From Streptomyces sp. ISL-11 (GTDB lineage Bacteria > Actinomycetota > Actinomycetes > Streptomycetales > Streptomycetaceae): a stretch of DNA of 41,805 bases. The stretch is taken from positions 1-41,805 of the forward strand of contig NZ_JAGGOL010000100.1 of NCBI RefSeq assembly GCF_018614525.1, given 5' to 3'. Of this stretch, positions 28,262 through 36,512 are shown one piece after another; the stretch's first letter is position 1; the number at the start of each line of letters is the position of its first letter. Both the position numbers and the translations under genes were made by a program. The notes under the pieces were generated by a model. The model was given only the letters and a program-made list of their open reading frames with translations, was not told where the DNA came from and made no database searches.

Positions 28262-28584
28262 CAGTGGTCCTCATTCCGGGTGAAGTGGTAGGTGTGCTGC
28301 TGTTCGAGGGCGGCCAGGCGGCGCTGCTCGGGGAGTTCGCGGTGGTCCGGTCCGGGCACCGCGGTGAGGCCGAGCGCGTCCTTCAGGGCCGCCTCGCGGT
28401 GCGCCATGCCGTCGCGTACGTCGAGGGCGAAGAGCTTGACCCGGCGGCCCGCGACGACCGCGCGGTCGGCCGCCTGGAGCGCGAGGCTCTCCGGGGTGAG
28501 CTTGGCGAGCTTCCGGTTGACCTTGGTGGTGGCCCAGACACCGGCTGCGACACCGGTGGTGAACCAGAAGGTGCGGCGGAACAT
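28261..28584 (-). CDS. Small membrane-associated protein, DUF6167 type
   Basis: 107 residues. One N-terminal hydrophobic segment (FWFTTGVAAGVWATTKVN, about 6-23), then a charged cytoplasmic region with KLTPESLALQAADR, and a His-rich C-terminus. The same small gene precedes alaS in Streptomyces as I remember it. ATG at 28584, eight bases after the DUF948 gene; the stop overlaps alaS by one base. Function unknown; coupling to alaS is clear from the sequence. Confidence 0.8.
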   Translation of the reverse strand: MFRRTFWFTTGVAAGVWATTKVNRKLAKLTPESLALQAADRAVVAGRRVKLFALDVRDGMAHREAALKDALGLTAVPGPDHRELPEQRRLAALEQQHTYHFTRNEDH

Positions 28585-28592
28585 TTCTGGGG

Positions 28593-29024
28593 TCAACCCT
28601 TCCCACGGGTGCGGCGGCTGCCGCGCCGGGCGGACGGCAGGGACTTGCCGGCGAACACGGAGCCCTTGGGCGCCGGCTCGGCCTTGCGGCCGATCGCGCG
28701 GCGCACGCCGTAGCCGAACGCGGCGACCTTGACCAGCGGTCCGCCGAAGGCGGAGGAGACGGTCGAGGAGAGCGCGGAGGCGTTCGCCGTGACCTCCTGG
28801 ACGTCCGCGGCGATCGAGTCGACGCGGGCGAGCTGGGTGTTGGCGGAGCGTACGGTCGCGGAGGCGTCGGCGAGGAGGGGCACGGCCTGTTCGCTGACGT
28901 CGGCCACCAGCTTGGTGGCGGCCTTCAGCGTCTGCGCGAGGCGCACCAGCACCAGGGCGATGAAGGACACAAGGATCGCCCAGAAGACGGCCACGAGGAT
29001 CCCGGCCACCTCTCCACCGGACAC
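28593..29024 (-). CDS. DUF948 single-pass membrane protein
   Basis: 143 residues. An N-terminal helix (VAGILVAVFWAILVSFIALV, about 6-25) is followed by an amphipathic coiled-coil-like region (LKAATKLVADVSEQAVPLLA, then ATVRSANTQLARVDSI) typical of DUF948, and a basic C-terminal tail. GTG at 29024 with GGGAG nine bases upstream; the frame continues upstream without similarity. First gene of the alaS-ruvX operon, divergent from the STAND gene. Function unknown. Confidence 0.85.
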   Translation of the reverse strand: MSGGEVAGILVAVFWAILVSFIALVLVRLAQTLKAATKLVADVSEQAVPLLADASATVRSANTQLARVDSIAADVQEVTANASALSSTVSSAFGGPLVKVAAFGYGVRRAIGRKAEPAPKGSVFAGKSLPSARRGSRRTRGKG

Positions 29025-29145
29025 GCTGCACCGCTCCCTGCTGGTCGTCGTCGCTTGCCTGCTCTTGCAGTACGACCTTATCGCGCCGGGCTCCGGCAGC
29101 CGTACCGCATTGTCGCTGGGCGGAGCGGGGTTCCGGCAGGCGGAG

Positions 29146-29174
29146 TTTACGGTGCGCACACTCATCAGTACGCT
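29146..29174 (+). promoter_or_regulatory. Promoter of the STAND ATPase gene, placed for a leaderless mRNA
   Basis: TTTACG (29146-29151) and TACGCT (29169-29174) with a 17-base spacer. The ATG begins nine bases after the -10, so the transcript would start at or within about three bases of the start codon. No Shine-Dalgarno is present. Confidence 0.55.
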
Positions 29175-29183
29175 CTGTGTGCC

Positions 29184-31424
29184 ATGTCACAGCTCTCCGG
29201 CTTCCCGCTCTCCGGTCCCCCGTCCCACGGCGCCGCACCGGTCCCGCACCGGTCCGCACCGCCGGGCAATCTGCCCGCGGAGCTCAGCCGGTTCATCGGC
29301 CGGGACGGCGAGCTGGAGGAGCTGGCGGAGCGGCTGGAGCGGTCGCGGCTGGTCACGGTCACCGGGGTCGGCGGCGTCGGCAAGTCACGGGTGGTCGCCC
29401 GGCTCGCCGCGGCTGTGCAGGATCGCTTCTTCGACGGGGTGTGGCTGGCCGAGCTGTCGGCCCTGACCGACCCCGCCCTGCTGGACCACGCCCTCGCCGC
29501 CGCGCTCGGCCTCACCGACCACACGGTCCGCCCGCCCCGCGCCTGCCTGCTGGACCACCTCGCGGACCGCCGCCTGCTGCTCGTCCTCGACGGCTGCGAG
29601 CACCTCGTGGAGGACTGCGCGCCGCTGGTGCGCGACCTGCTGCGGCGGGCGCCGGGACTGCGGGTCCTGGTGGCGTCCCGGCGGCCCCTGGAGATCGCCG
29701 GTGAGCAGGTCTTCCCGCTGCCGCCGCTGCCCGGGCCGGAGGCCGCCGCGCTGTTCGAGGACCGGGCCGCGGCGGCCCGGCCGCGCTCGCGGCCGGGGCC
29801 GGCGGAGGCCGGCGCGGTGGCCGAGCTGTGCCGGCGGCTCGACGGGATCCCGCTGGCCCTGGAGCTCGCGGCCGCGCGGCTGGGCGCACTGTCCGTCGGG
29901 CAGGTGCTGGAGCGCCTGGACGACCGGTTCCGGCTGCTGACCGGCGGCGTCCGGGGCTCGCTGCCGCGCCATCAGACGCTGCGGACGGCCATCGGCTGGA
30001 GCCATGAGCTGTGCACGTCCGCCGAGCGGCTGCTGTGGGCGCGGCTGACGGTCTTCGCGGGCCTGTTCGACCTGGAGGCGGCGGAATACGTCTGCTCGGG
30101 CCCGGAGCTGCCCGCCGAGGACCTGCTGGACGTCCTGAGCGAGCTGGTGGCGCAGTCGGTGGTCGTCCGCGAGGACACCGGCCTGGGGCCGCGCTACCGG
30201 CTGCTGGACACCGTGCGGATGTACGGGGCCGGCTGGCTGGACGCGCTGGGCGACACCGAGCGGATGCGGCGCCGCCACCGCGACTGGTACATGGGCCTGG
30301 CCACGTGGTGCGAGCTGGACTGGTTCGGCCCGCGGCAGACGGAGGTGGCCGCCCGCGTCGAGGCCGAGCTGCCCAATCTCCGCCTCGCGCTGGACTACAG
30401 CCTGGAGGCGAGCGGAGAGGCCCACATCGGCCAGTACCTGGCGGGGTCGCTGTGGTTCTGCTGGGTGGGCTGCGGCCGGCTCGCGGAGGGCCGGCACTGG
30501 CTGGACCGGGCGCTGGAGGTGCCCGCCGACAACGCGGCCACCGAGGAGACCCGGCTCAAGGCCCTGTGGGTGGTCGGCCATGTGGCGGTGCTCCAGGGCG
30601 ATCCGGCCGGCGCCGTGGCGGCGCTGGAGGAGTGCCGGGACGCCGCCGAGCGCACCGGCAACGCCCGGGCGCTGGCGTACGCCGAGCACCGCACCGGCTG
30701 TCTGGCGCTGGTCTCGGACGACATGCCGCGCGCGGAGAAGCTGCTGCGTACCGCCCTGGCCCGCTACCGCGAGCTCGGCGAGCTCAACAGCAATGTGCTG
30801 ATGGGCCAGGTGGAGCTGGCGATGGCCATCGCCTTCCAGGGCGATCCGGCGGGCGCGGTGAAGCTGTGCGAGGAGGTGCGCGAGGTCTGCGGGGAGCACG
30901 GCGAGCGCTGGGCGCTGGCCTACGCGCTGTACGTGCTGGGCTTCACGGCCTGGAGCGGCGGTGACCCGGCCGGCGCCCGGGTGCTGCTGGAGGAGTGCCT
31001 GGCCATCGATCACGCCTTCCACGACCTGGTGGGCGCGGTCCTGGCGATCGAGCTGCTGGCGCTGGTGACCTGGGAGGAGAGCGGCTCGGAGGCCGGCGCG
31101 GTGGAGGCCGCGGTGCTCCAGGGCGCGGCGGGGCGGCTGTGGCGGTCGGTGGGGCTGCCGCTGTTCGGTTCGCGGTTCTTCAACGCCCCGCACGCGCTGT
31201 GCGAGCGGCGGCTGCGGGAGCGGCTCGGCGTGCGGCGCTACGAGGAATGTCTGCGCGAGGGCGCCCTGCTGGACCTGGACGAGGCGACGGCGCGGGCCCT
31301 GGGCGATCCCCGGGCGGGCCGGGCGGCGCTGCCGGGCGCGCGGGAGTCCGTACGCCCCCGGGCCCGGGAAACGCACGAGCCCGCCGGCTCGCCGGCCACG
31401 GGGGCCGGGGAGACGACGGGCTGA
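29184..31424 (+). CDS. STAND (NB-ARC-type) ATPase with TPR-like C-terminus, no DNA-binding domain
   Basis: 746 residues. The N-terminal half is the nucleotide-binding module found in Streptomyces LuxR/SARP-type regulators: FIGRDGELEELAERL, Walker A GVGGVGKS at 61-68, Walker B LLLVLDGCEHL, sensor VLVASRRPLEI, GIPLALELAAARL and a winged-helix-like segment (LRTAIGWSHELCTSAERLLW). The second half has helical repeats of TPR character (for example GDPAGAVAALEECRDAAERT). The usual LuxR HTH or an N-terminal SARP domain is missing; the C-terminus ends in a low-complexity tail. It probably signals through protein contacts, but the partner is unknown. Convergent with rpsD, 35 bases away. Confidence 0.85.
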   Translation: MSQLSGFPLSGPPSHGAAPVPHRSAPPGNLPAELSRFIGRDGELEELAERLERSRLVTVTGVGGVGKSRVVARLAAAVQDRFFDGVWLAELSALTDPALLDHALAAALGLTDHTVRPPRACLLDHLADRRLLLVLDGCEHLVEDCAPLVRDLLRRAPGLRVLVASRRPLEIAGEQVFPLPPLPGPEAAALFEDRAAAARPRSRPGPAEAGAVAELCRRLDGIPLALELAAARLGALSVGQVLERLDDRFRLLTGGVRGSLPRHQTLRTAIGWSHELCTSAERLLWARLTVFAGLFDLEAAEYVCSGPELPAEDLLDVLSELVAQSVVVREDTGLGPRYRLLDTVRMYGAGWLDALGDTERMRRRHRDWYMGLATWCELDWFGPRQTEVAARVEAELPNLRLALDYSLEASGEAHIGQYLAGSLWFCWVGCGRLAEGRHWLDRALEVPADNAATEETRLKALWVVGHVAVLQGDPAGAVAALEECRDAAERTGNARALAYAEHRTGCLALVSDDMPRAEKLLRTALARYRELGELNSNVLMGQVELAMAIAFQGDPAGAVKLCEEVREVCGEHGERWALAYALYVLGFTAWSGGDPAGARVLLEECLAIDHAFHDLVGAVLAIELLALVTWEESGSEAGAVEAAVLQGAAGRLWRSVGLPLFGSRFFNAPHALCERRLRERLGVRRYEECLREGALLDLDEATARALGDPRAGRAALPGARESVRPRARETHEPAGSPATGAGETTG

Positions 31425-31459
31425 GCGAAGCGACTCGGTGGAGCGCTACTGCCGCTGGA

Positions 31460-32074
31460 TCAGCGGGCGTAGTACTCGACGACGAGCTGCTCGTCGCAGA
31501 TCACCGGGATCTCCTTGCGGTTCGGCTCGCGGTCCAGACGGAACGCCAGCGCCGCGAGGTTCACCTGGAGGTAGCGCGGGGTCTCACCGTCGGCGGCGAA
31601 GCCACCGGCGCGGGAGACCTCGAACAGCGGCTTGGTGCGGCTGCGCTCGCGGACCATCACGACGTCGTCGGGACGGACGCGGAAGGACGGCTTGTCGACC
31701 TTGCCACCGTTGACCTCGATGTGGCCGTGGACGACCATCTGGCGGGCCTGGTAGATGGTGCGGGCGATGCCCGAACGCAGGACCAGCGCGTCGAGGCGGC
31801 GCTCGAGCTCGATGACCAGAGCCTCGCCCGTCTTGCCCTCGGCCTTCTTGGCACGGTCGTAGGCGCGGGCCATCTGGCGCTCGCTGATGTCGTACTGGGC
31901 GCGCAGACGCTGCTTCTCGAGCAGACGGACCTTGTAGTCCGAGTTCTGCTTGCGGCCGCGGCCGTGCTCACCCGGCGGGTAGGGGCGGGCCTCGAAGTAC
32001 TTGACAGCCTTCGGGGTCAGCGCGATACCGAGCGCACGGGACTTCTTGACCTTGGGACGCGACTGGTTAGGCAC
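31460..32074 (-). CDS. rpsD: 30S ribosomal protein S4, zinc-free type
   Basis: 204 residues. S4 starts 30S assembly on 16S rRNA. The N-terminus (MPNQSRPKVKKSRALGIALT) has no zinc-binding cysteine cluster, so this is the C-minus form; the S4 RNA-binding domain is around RRLDALVLRSGIARTIYQAR and VVHGHIEVNG. GTG at 32074 with GGAG seven bases upstream. It stands alone, not in the alpha operon, as usual in Streptomyces. Its upstream region is shared with a DUF2470 gene and contains an iron-box-like palindrome. Confidence 0.97.
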   Translation of the reverse strand: MPNQSRPKVKKSRALGIALTPKAVKYFEARPYPPGEHGRGRKQNSDYKVRLLEKQRLRAQYDISERQMARAYDRAKKAEGKTGEALVIELERRLDALVLRSGIARTIYQARQMVVHGHIEVNGGKVDKPSFRVRPDDVVMVRERSRTKPLFEVSRAGGFAADGETPRYLQVNLAALAFRLDREPNRKEIPVICDEQLVVEYYAR

Positions 32075-32097
32075 GTTCTCCAGACCTCCGTTGTAGG

Positions 32098-32116
32098 TTA
32101 GGTTAGGCTCACCTTA
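32098..32116. promoter_or_regulatory. Iron-box-like operator (DmdR/IdeR family) between rpsD and DUF2470 gene
   Basis: TTAGGTTAGGCTCACCTTA agrees at 17 of 19 positions with the DtxR-family consensus TTAGGTTAGGCTAACCTAA and differs at one position from the form I recall at Streptomyces desferrioxamine promoters. It lies 23 bases before the rpsD start and 14 bases before the DUF2470 start. Candidate -10 hexamers TAGGTT and TAGGCT (plus strand) and TAACCT (minus strand) are inside it. Confidence 0.75.
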
Positions 32117-32130
32117 CTCAAGGAGATCGC

Positions 32131-32982
32131 ATGTCTCGCCCTGGGAAAACCACGCGCGTCACAGACAACACAGACGAGAATGTCGACGCAGCTCAAGGCA
32201 TCGACTCGACGGAGGTCCGATCAGCTCATGGTCTGCCGCGTCCCAGCGGGCTAGAAATCGCGCGGATGCCGTCAGCAGCCGAGCGCACACGAACTCTCGT
32301 ACAGAGTACATGCTCCGCCGTGCTGCTCATTCCAGGGCTGAGCGTCACCCCCTGCACCCGGCCCGACCTGCTGACGCCCGAGGCGCGCAGCGTGGGCCCC
32401 GACGGTGAGATCTTCCTCGTCTTCCCCGCCGACTCCCCCGCCGTACGGGCCGCCACCCACGCGCAGGACGACGAGCTGGCGGCCGTGCTGGAGCTCACCG
32501 ACGTCGCACCGGTCGCCGTGCCCAGCCGCATCCGGGGCCGGGCCTGGGTCTCCGGCTGGCTCACCTGCGTGCCCGGCGTGACCGAGCCCGGCCGGATGAT
32601 GCTGCGGCTGGAGGTCGGCGACACCAGCGTCGACGACCTGTGGGGCGCGGAGAGCGTCGAGGCGGAGGACTTCGCCCGCGCGACGCCCGACCCGCTCGTC
32701 GCGCACGAGGCGGAGCTGCTCCAGCACCTGCACTCCGCCCACGGCGACCAGGTGCGCTGCCTGGGCACGCTGCTGGGCGAGCGCGGCCCGCTCGCCGAGC
32801 GCGACCGGGCCGTACCGCTGGCACTGGACCGCTTCGGACTGCGGGTGCGCTTCACGGAGAGCGGCACGGGGACCACGGCGGACAGGTCCTTCGACGCGCG
32901 GTTCGAATTCCCCGAGCCGGTACAGAACATCACGCAACTCCGCAGGGCGATGCGCACACTGTTCGAATCAGCGCTGGGCTGA
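32131..32982 (+). CDS. DUF2470 (HugZ-like C-terminal domain) protein
   Basis: 283 residues. The C-terminal part (about 186-283) has the DUF2470 pattern AHEAELLQHLHSAHGDQV with His192, His199, His201 and His204, followed by the barrel strand FGLRVRFTESG and FPEPVQNITQLRRAMRTLF; in HugZ-type heme oxygenases and glutamyl-tRNA reductase-binding proteins this domain follows a split-barrel, and the middle region here (about 46-175) looks like a diverged one. ATG at 32131 has a strong AAGGAG site, but the first 45 codons have only 62% G/C at third positions and no family similarity; an alternative start is ATG at 32266. An iron-box-like operator lies just upstream, so an iron or heme role is plausible but inferred. 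Confidence 0.75.
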   Translation: MSRPGKTTRVTDNTDENVDAAQGIDSTEVRSAHGLPRPSGLEIARMPSAAERTRTLVQSTCSAVLLIPGLSVTPCTRPDLLTPEARSVGPDGEIFLVFPADSPAVRAATHAQDDELAAVLELTDVAPVAVPSRIRGRAWVSGWLTCVPGVTEPGRMMLRLEVGDTSVDDLWGAESVEAEDFARATPDPLVAHEAELLQHLHSAHGDQVRCLGTLLGERGPLAERDRAVPLALDRFGLRVRFTESGTGTTADRSFDARFEFPEPVQNITQLRRAMRTLFESALG

Positions 32983-32993
32983 CCGGGAAATAG

Positions 32994-33015
32994 AGCCCGT
33001 CCGGTGCTTGAGGAC
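32994..33015. repeat. Partial copy of the 18106 palindromic repeat
   Basis: One 22-base arm, AGCCCGTCCGGTGCTTGAGG plus AC, differing by one base from the right arm at 18154-18175, followed by a CCGCGCGC/GCGCGG hairpin. Located between the convergent DUF2470 and rarA genes. Confidence 0.7.
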
Positions 33016-33059
33016 ACCGCGCGCAGCGCGGAAAGGGCCCGGGGCCCGGCCCCGGAGAG

Positions 33060-34427
33060 TCACTCCCCAGAGGGAGACTGCTCGCCGCGCAGGCGACCCC
33101 GTACGCGCTCCACCACATCCGCGTACCGCGCCTCCGCCCCGTACCGCGTCGGTTCGTAATACCGCTTGCCGTGGACCGCGTCCGGCGCGTACTGCTGCGT
33201 GGCGATCCCGCCCGGGACGTCGTGGGGGTAGACATAGCCCTGCGCGTGGCCGAGCTTCGCCGCGCCCTTGTAGTGACCGTCGCGCAGGTGCGGGGGCACG
33301 GGTCCGGCGAGGCCCGCGCGGACGTCCGCCAGAGCCGCGTCGATCGCGAGGTACGCGGCGTTGGACTTGGGCGCGAGCGCGAGCGCCACGGCCACCTGGC
33401 CCAGCACGATCCGGGCCTCGGGGAAGCCGATCAGCGCCACGGCCTGGGCGCCGGCGACCGCCGTCTGCAGGGCGGTGGGGTCGGCCATGCCGATGTCCTC
33501 GCTCGCCGAGATCATCAGCCGGCGCGCGATGAACCTCGGGTCCTCGCCCGCCTCGATCATCCGGGCGAGGTAGTGCAGCGTGGCGTCGACGTCGGAGCCG
33601 CGGATGGACTTGATCAGCGCGCTGGCGACGTCGTAGTGCTGGTCGCCGTCGCGGTCGTACTTCACCGCCGCCCGGTCGACGGCGTCCTCCAGCGTCTCCA
33701 GGGTGATCTCGCCCTCGCCCTTGGCGATGGCCGACCCGGCCCCGGCCTCCAGGGCCGTCAGCGCGCGCCGGGCGTCACCACCGGCGATGCGCAGCAGGTG
33801 ACCCTCGGCGTCCTCGGGCAGGGTCACGGCCCCGCCGAGACCCCGCTCGTCGGTGAGGGCTCGGCGCAGCAGGCCGCGCAGGTCGTCGTCGGTGAGCGCC
33901 TGCAGGGTCAGCAGCAGGGAACGCGACAGCAGCGGGGAGATGATCGAGAAGTAGGGGTTCTCGGTGGTGGCCGCGATGAGGGTGACCCAGCGGTTCTCGA
34001 CGGCGGGCAGCAGGGAGTCCTGCTGGGCCTTGCTGAAGCGGTGGATCTCGTCGAGGAAGAGGACGGTCTCCTTGCCGTAGCCGCCGGAGGCGCGGCGGGC
34101 GCCGTCGATGACGGCCCGCACCTCCTTGACGCCCGCGGTGATCGCGGAGAGCTCCACGAAGCGCTTGTTGGTGGCCTGGCTGACGACATACGCGAGGGTC
34201 GTCTTGCCGATGCCGGGCGGGCCCCAGAGGATCACCGAGGAGGGTCCGGCGGGGCCGCCGCTCCCCTCCCCCACCAGGCGCCGCAGCGGGCTGCCGGGCT
34301 TGAGGAGATGGCCCTGGCCGACGACTTCGTCGAGGGTGCGCGGGCGCATCCGGACGGCCAGCGGACTGCTCGCCGGGTCTTTCTCCTGGCGGTCCTCTGC
34401 GGCTGCGGTGAACAGGTCGGGTTCCAC
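33060..34427 (-). CDS. rarA: Replication-associated recombination protein RarA (MgsA), AAA+ ATPase
   Basis: 455 residues. RarA is a clamp-loader-like ATPase acting at stalled forks. RMRPRTLDEVVGQGHLL leads into Walker A GPPGIGKT at 69-76, Walker B VLFLDEIHRF, sensor 1 AATTENPYF, and the C-terminal tetramerisation domain with YPHDVPGG and QQYAPD. Start taken as GTG at 34427 (family N-terminus xEPDLFTAAAED) behind an AGGG; an earlier in-frame GTG at 34448 is less likely. Convergent with the DUF2470 gene. Confidence 0.95.
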   Translation of the reverse strand: MEPDLFTAAAEDRQEKDPASSPLAVRMRPRTLDEVVGQGHLLKPGSPLRRLVGEGSGGPAGPSSVILWGPPGIGKTTLAYVVSQATNKRFVELSAITAGVKEVRAVIDGARRASGGYGKETVLFLDEIHRFSKAQQDSLLPAVENRWVTLIAATTENPYFSIISPLLSRSLLLTLQALTDDDLRGLLRRALTDERGLGGAVTLPEDAEGHLLRIAGGDARRALTALEAGAGSAIAKGEGEITLETLEDAVDRAAVKYDRDGDQHYDVASALIKSIRGSDVDATLHYLARMIEAGEDPRFIARRLMISASEDIGMADPTALQTAVAGAQAVALIGFPEARIVLGQVAVALALAPKSNAAYLAIDAALADVRAGLAGPVPPHLRDGHYKGAAKLGHAQGYVYPHDVPGGIATQQYAPDAVHGKRYYEPTRYGAEARYADVVERVRGRLRGEQSPSGE

Positions 34428-34444
34428 GTTCGAAACCCTATGCC

Positions 34445-34480
34445 ACACCTCCCCCAGCTACCGCTGGGCGGTGCCCCCAG
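34445..34480. repeat. Dispersed palindromic repeat, copy B
   Basis: Inverted relative to copy A at 22369: CCCCCAGCTACCGCTGGG followed by CGGTGCCCCCAG. It lies just upstream of rarA, between it and the VKOR gene. Confidence 0.7.
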
Positions 34481-34483
34481 ACA

Positions 34484-34513
34484 ACGCCGCCGGACCGAGA
34501 GGTCCGACGGCGT
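34484..34513 (-). terminator. Hairpin after the VKOR gene
   Basis: ACGCCG-CGGACC pairs with GGTCCG-CGGCGT (one internal C/A mismatch) around a GAGA loop, 19 bases after the VKOR stop. Probable terminator of the hisS-VKOR direction. Confidence 0.65.
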
Positions 34514-34532
34514 CGGGAAGAGCGGAGGAGGA

Positions 34533-35180
34533 TCAGGAGGAGCCGGTCCAGAAGTCCCACCACTTGGTGAGGATCAGCATGCCGATGACGCCGATCCACA
34601 GCACCGGCACCACCCAGTGGAACTCCAGCACCGCGCGCCGCGGCCCGTCCGGCAGCGGGATGAAGCCGTGGCGGATGTTCTGCACGGTCACGTAGCAGAA
34701 CATGACGATGGTGGCGACCCAGGCGAGGCAGCACCACAGGCACAGCGACCCGATGACGTACAGCGACTGGTACTGGAGCCAGGTGACGAAGCCGACGCCG
34801 AAGAGCGTGCCCGCCTCCATGCCCAGCCAGTACCAGCGGGGGTAGCGGGCCCCGGAGACCAGGGCCAGCCCGATCGCGACGATCGCGCCGTAGCAGACCA
34901 GGCCCAGCATCGGGTTGGGGAACCCGAAGGCGTGCGCCTGCTCGCTCTTCATGATGTTGCCGCAGGAGACGATCGGGTTCAGGCTGCAGCCCGGTACGAA
35001 GGTCGGGTCCTCCAGCAGCTTGAACTTGTCGAGCGTGATGACCCAGGACGCCAGCAGCCCCATCGCACCGGTGACGACCAGCAGCCAGGCGAACGCCCGG
35101 CCGCCGCCCACCGCGCCCGAGGCGGGCCCGTCCCGCTCCGCGCCGTCGGTGTCCGAACGGTCAAGTGCCGAAGTGGTCAT
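34533..35180 (-). CDS. Vitamin K epoxide reductase (VKOR) family membrane protein
   Basis: 215 residues with four or five transmembrane helices (about 29-49, 91-109, 118-137, 140-163 and 190-207). Bacterial VKOR re-oxidises a thioredoxin-like partner using quinone to make disulphides in exported proteins. The active-site CxxC is Cys147-Leu-Trp-Cys150 and the loop pair is Cys65/Cys73 (PGCSLNPIVSCG); all four are present. No fused thioredoxin domain, so the DsbA-like partner is encoded elsewhere. ATG at 35180; an in-frame upstream extension is unlikely. Downstream of hisS by 59 bases. Confidence 0.93.
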   Translation of the reverse strand: MTTSALDRSDTDGAERDGPASGAVGGGRAFAWLLVVTGAMGLLASWVITLDKFKLLEDPTFVPGCSLNPIVSCGNIMKSEQAHAFGFPNPMLGLVCYGAIVAIGLALVSGARYPRWYWLGMEAGTLFGVGFVTWLQYQSLYVIGSLCLWCCLAWVATIVMFCYVTVQNIRHGFIPLPDGPRRAVLEFHWVVPVLWIGVIGMLILTKWWDFWTGSS

Positions 35181-35239
35181 AGCGCCGTTGATCCCATCAG
35201 TCGGTCGTTGCCGCCCATTCTGCACCACGGACCCCGCAA

Positions 35240-36502
35240 TCAGCCCTGCCTGGCGACGAGTTCACCCACGACCGCGTCGATTGCGACAGCCGTCTGCTCA
35301 CCGCTCTCCAGGTCCTTGAGCTGCACCGCTCCCTCGGCCAGGTCCCGTTCGCCCGCGACGAGCGCGAAGCGGGCGCCCGAACGGTTGGCCGACTTCATGG
35401 CGTTCTTCAGGCCCTTGCCGCCGAACGCGAAGTCGGTGGCGACGCCCGCCCGGCGCAGCTCGGTCACCAGGCCGAAGAGCACCCGCCGGGCCTCCTCGCC
35501 CAGCGGCACGGCGAAGACCTGGGTGGCGGCCGGCAGGTCGAGCTCGATGCCCTCGGCCTTGAGCGCCAGGACCGTGCGGTCGACGCCGAGCGCCCAGCCG
35601 ACGGACGGCAGCGCGGGGCCGCCGATCATCTCGGAGAGACCGTCGTAGCGGCCGCCGCCGCCCACCGCGGACTGCGAGCCGAGGCCGTCGTGGACGAACT
35701 CGAAGGTGGTGCGGGTGTAGTAGTCCAGGCCGCGGACCAGCTTCTCGTCGTCCTCGAACGCCACGCCCGCCGCGGTCAGCAGCGCGCGGACCTCCTCGTG
35801 GTAGGCCTTGCATGCCTCGCACAGGTGGTCGCGGAGCATGGGTGCGCCGACGAGCTGCTTCTGCACGGTCTCGCGCTTGTCGTCCAGGACGCGCAGCGGG
35901 TTGATCTCGATGCGGCGGCGGGTGTCGTCGTCGAGGTCGAGGGCGCGCAGGAACTCCTGGAGGGCGTCCCGGTAGGCGGGGCGGCACTCCTTGTCGCCGA
36001 GCGAGTTCAGCAGCAGCCGGAAGTTGCGCAGACCCAGCGACTTGTAGGCGTCGACCGCCAGGATGATCAGCTCGGCGTCCAGGGCCGGGTCCTCGGCGCC
36101 GATGGCCTCCGCGCCGACCTGCGAGAAGTGGCGGTAGCGGCCGGCCTGCGGGCGCTCGTAGCGGTAGTACGAGCCGGAGTACCAGAGCTTGACGGGCAGG
36201 TTGCCGGCCTTGTGGAGGTTGGCCTCCAGCGCCGCGCGCAGCACGGAGGCGGTGCCCTCGGGGCGCAGGGCGAGCTCGTCGCCGCCGCGCGTGGTGAGGG
36301 TGTACATCTCCTTGGTCACGATGTCGGTGGACTCGCCGACGCCGCGGGAGAACAGCTCGACCTGCTCGAAGCCGGGCGTCTCGATGTAGCCGTACCCGGA
36401 GCGCTTGAGCGGCGCGGCGATGGCCTCGCGAACGGCGAGGTAGACGGCCGAGTCGGGCGGGGTCAGATCGTAGGTGCCCTTGGGGGCCTTGAAGGTACTC
36501 AC
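35240..36502 (-). CDS. hisS: Histidyl-tRNA synthetase
   Basis: 420 residues. Class II synthetase motifs: PKGTYDLTPPD near the start, motif 2 in YYRYERPQAGRYRHFSQVG, the histidine-specific LVRGLDYYTRTTFEF and GGGGRYDGL, motif 3 GWALGVDR, and the C-terminal anticodon-binding domain. GTG at 36502, ten bases after the hydrolase gene, so the two are cotranscribed; no T-box leader is visible. Confidence 0.97.
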   Translation of the reverse strand: MSTFKAPKGTYDLTPPDSAVYLAVREAIAAPLKRSGYGYIETPGFEQVELFSRGVGESTDIVTKEMYTLTTRGGDELALRPEGTASVLRAALEANLHKAGNLPVKLWYSGSYYRYERPQAGRYRHFSQVGAEAIGAEDPALDAELIILAVDAYKSLGLRNFRLLLNSLGDKECRPAYRDALQEFLRALDLDDDTRRRIEINPLRVLDDKRETVQKQLVGAPMLRDHLCEACKAYHEEVRALLTAAGVAFEDDEKLVRGLDYYTRTTFEFVHDGLGSQSAVGGGGRYDGLSEMIGGPALPSVGWALGVDRTVLALKAEGIELDLPAATQVFAVPLGEEARRVLFGLVTELRRAGVATDFAFGGKGLKNAMKSANRSGARFALVAGERDLAEGAVQLKDLESGEQTAVAIDAVVGELVARQG

Positions 36503-36512
36503 GGAAAAATCG

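Noticed and set aside
29025..29145. A promoter for the DUF948-alaS operon (TAAGGT hexamer on the minus strand).
   Set aside because: No acceptable -35 at 16-19 bases; a promoter must exist in this region but I cannot place it.
36503..36512. T-box leader for hisS, and likewise for alaS.
   Set aside because: Both genes closely follow or overlap an upstream coding region, leaving no room for a T-box.
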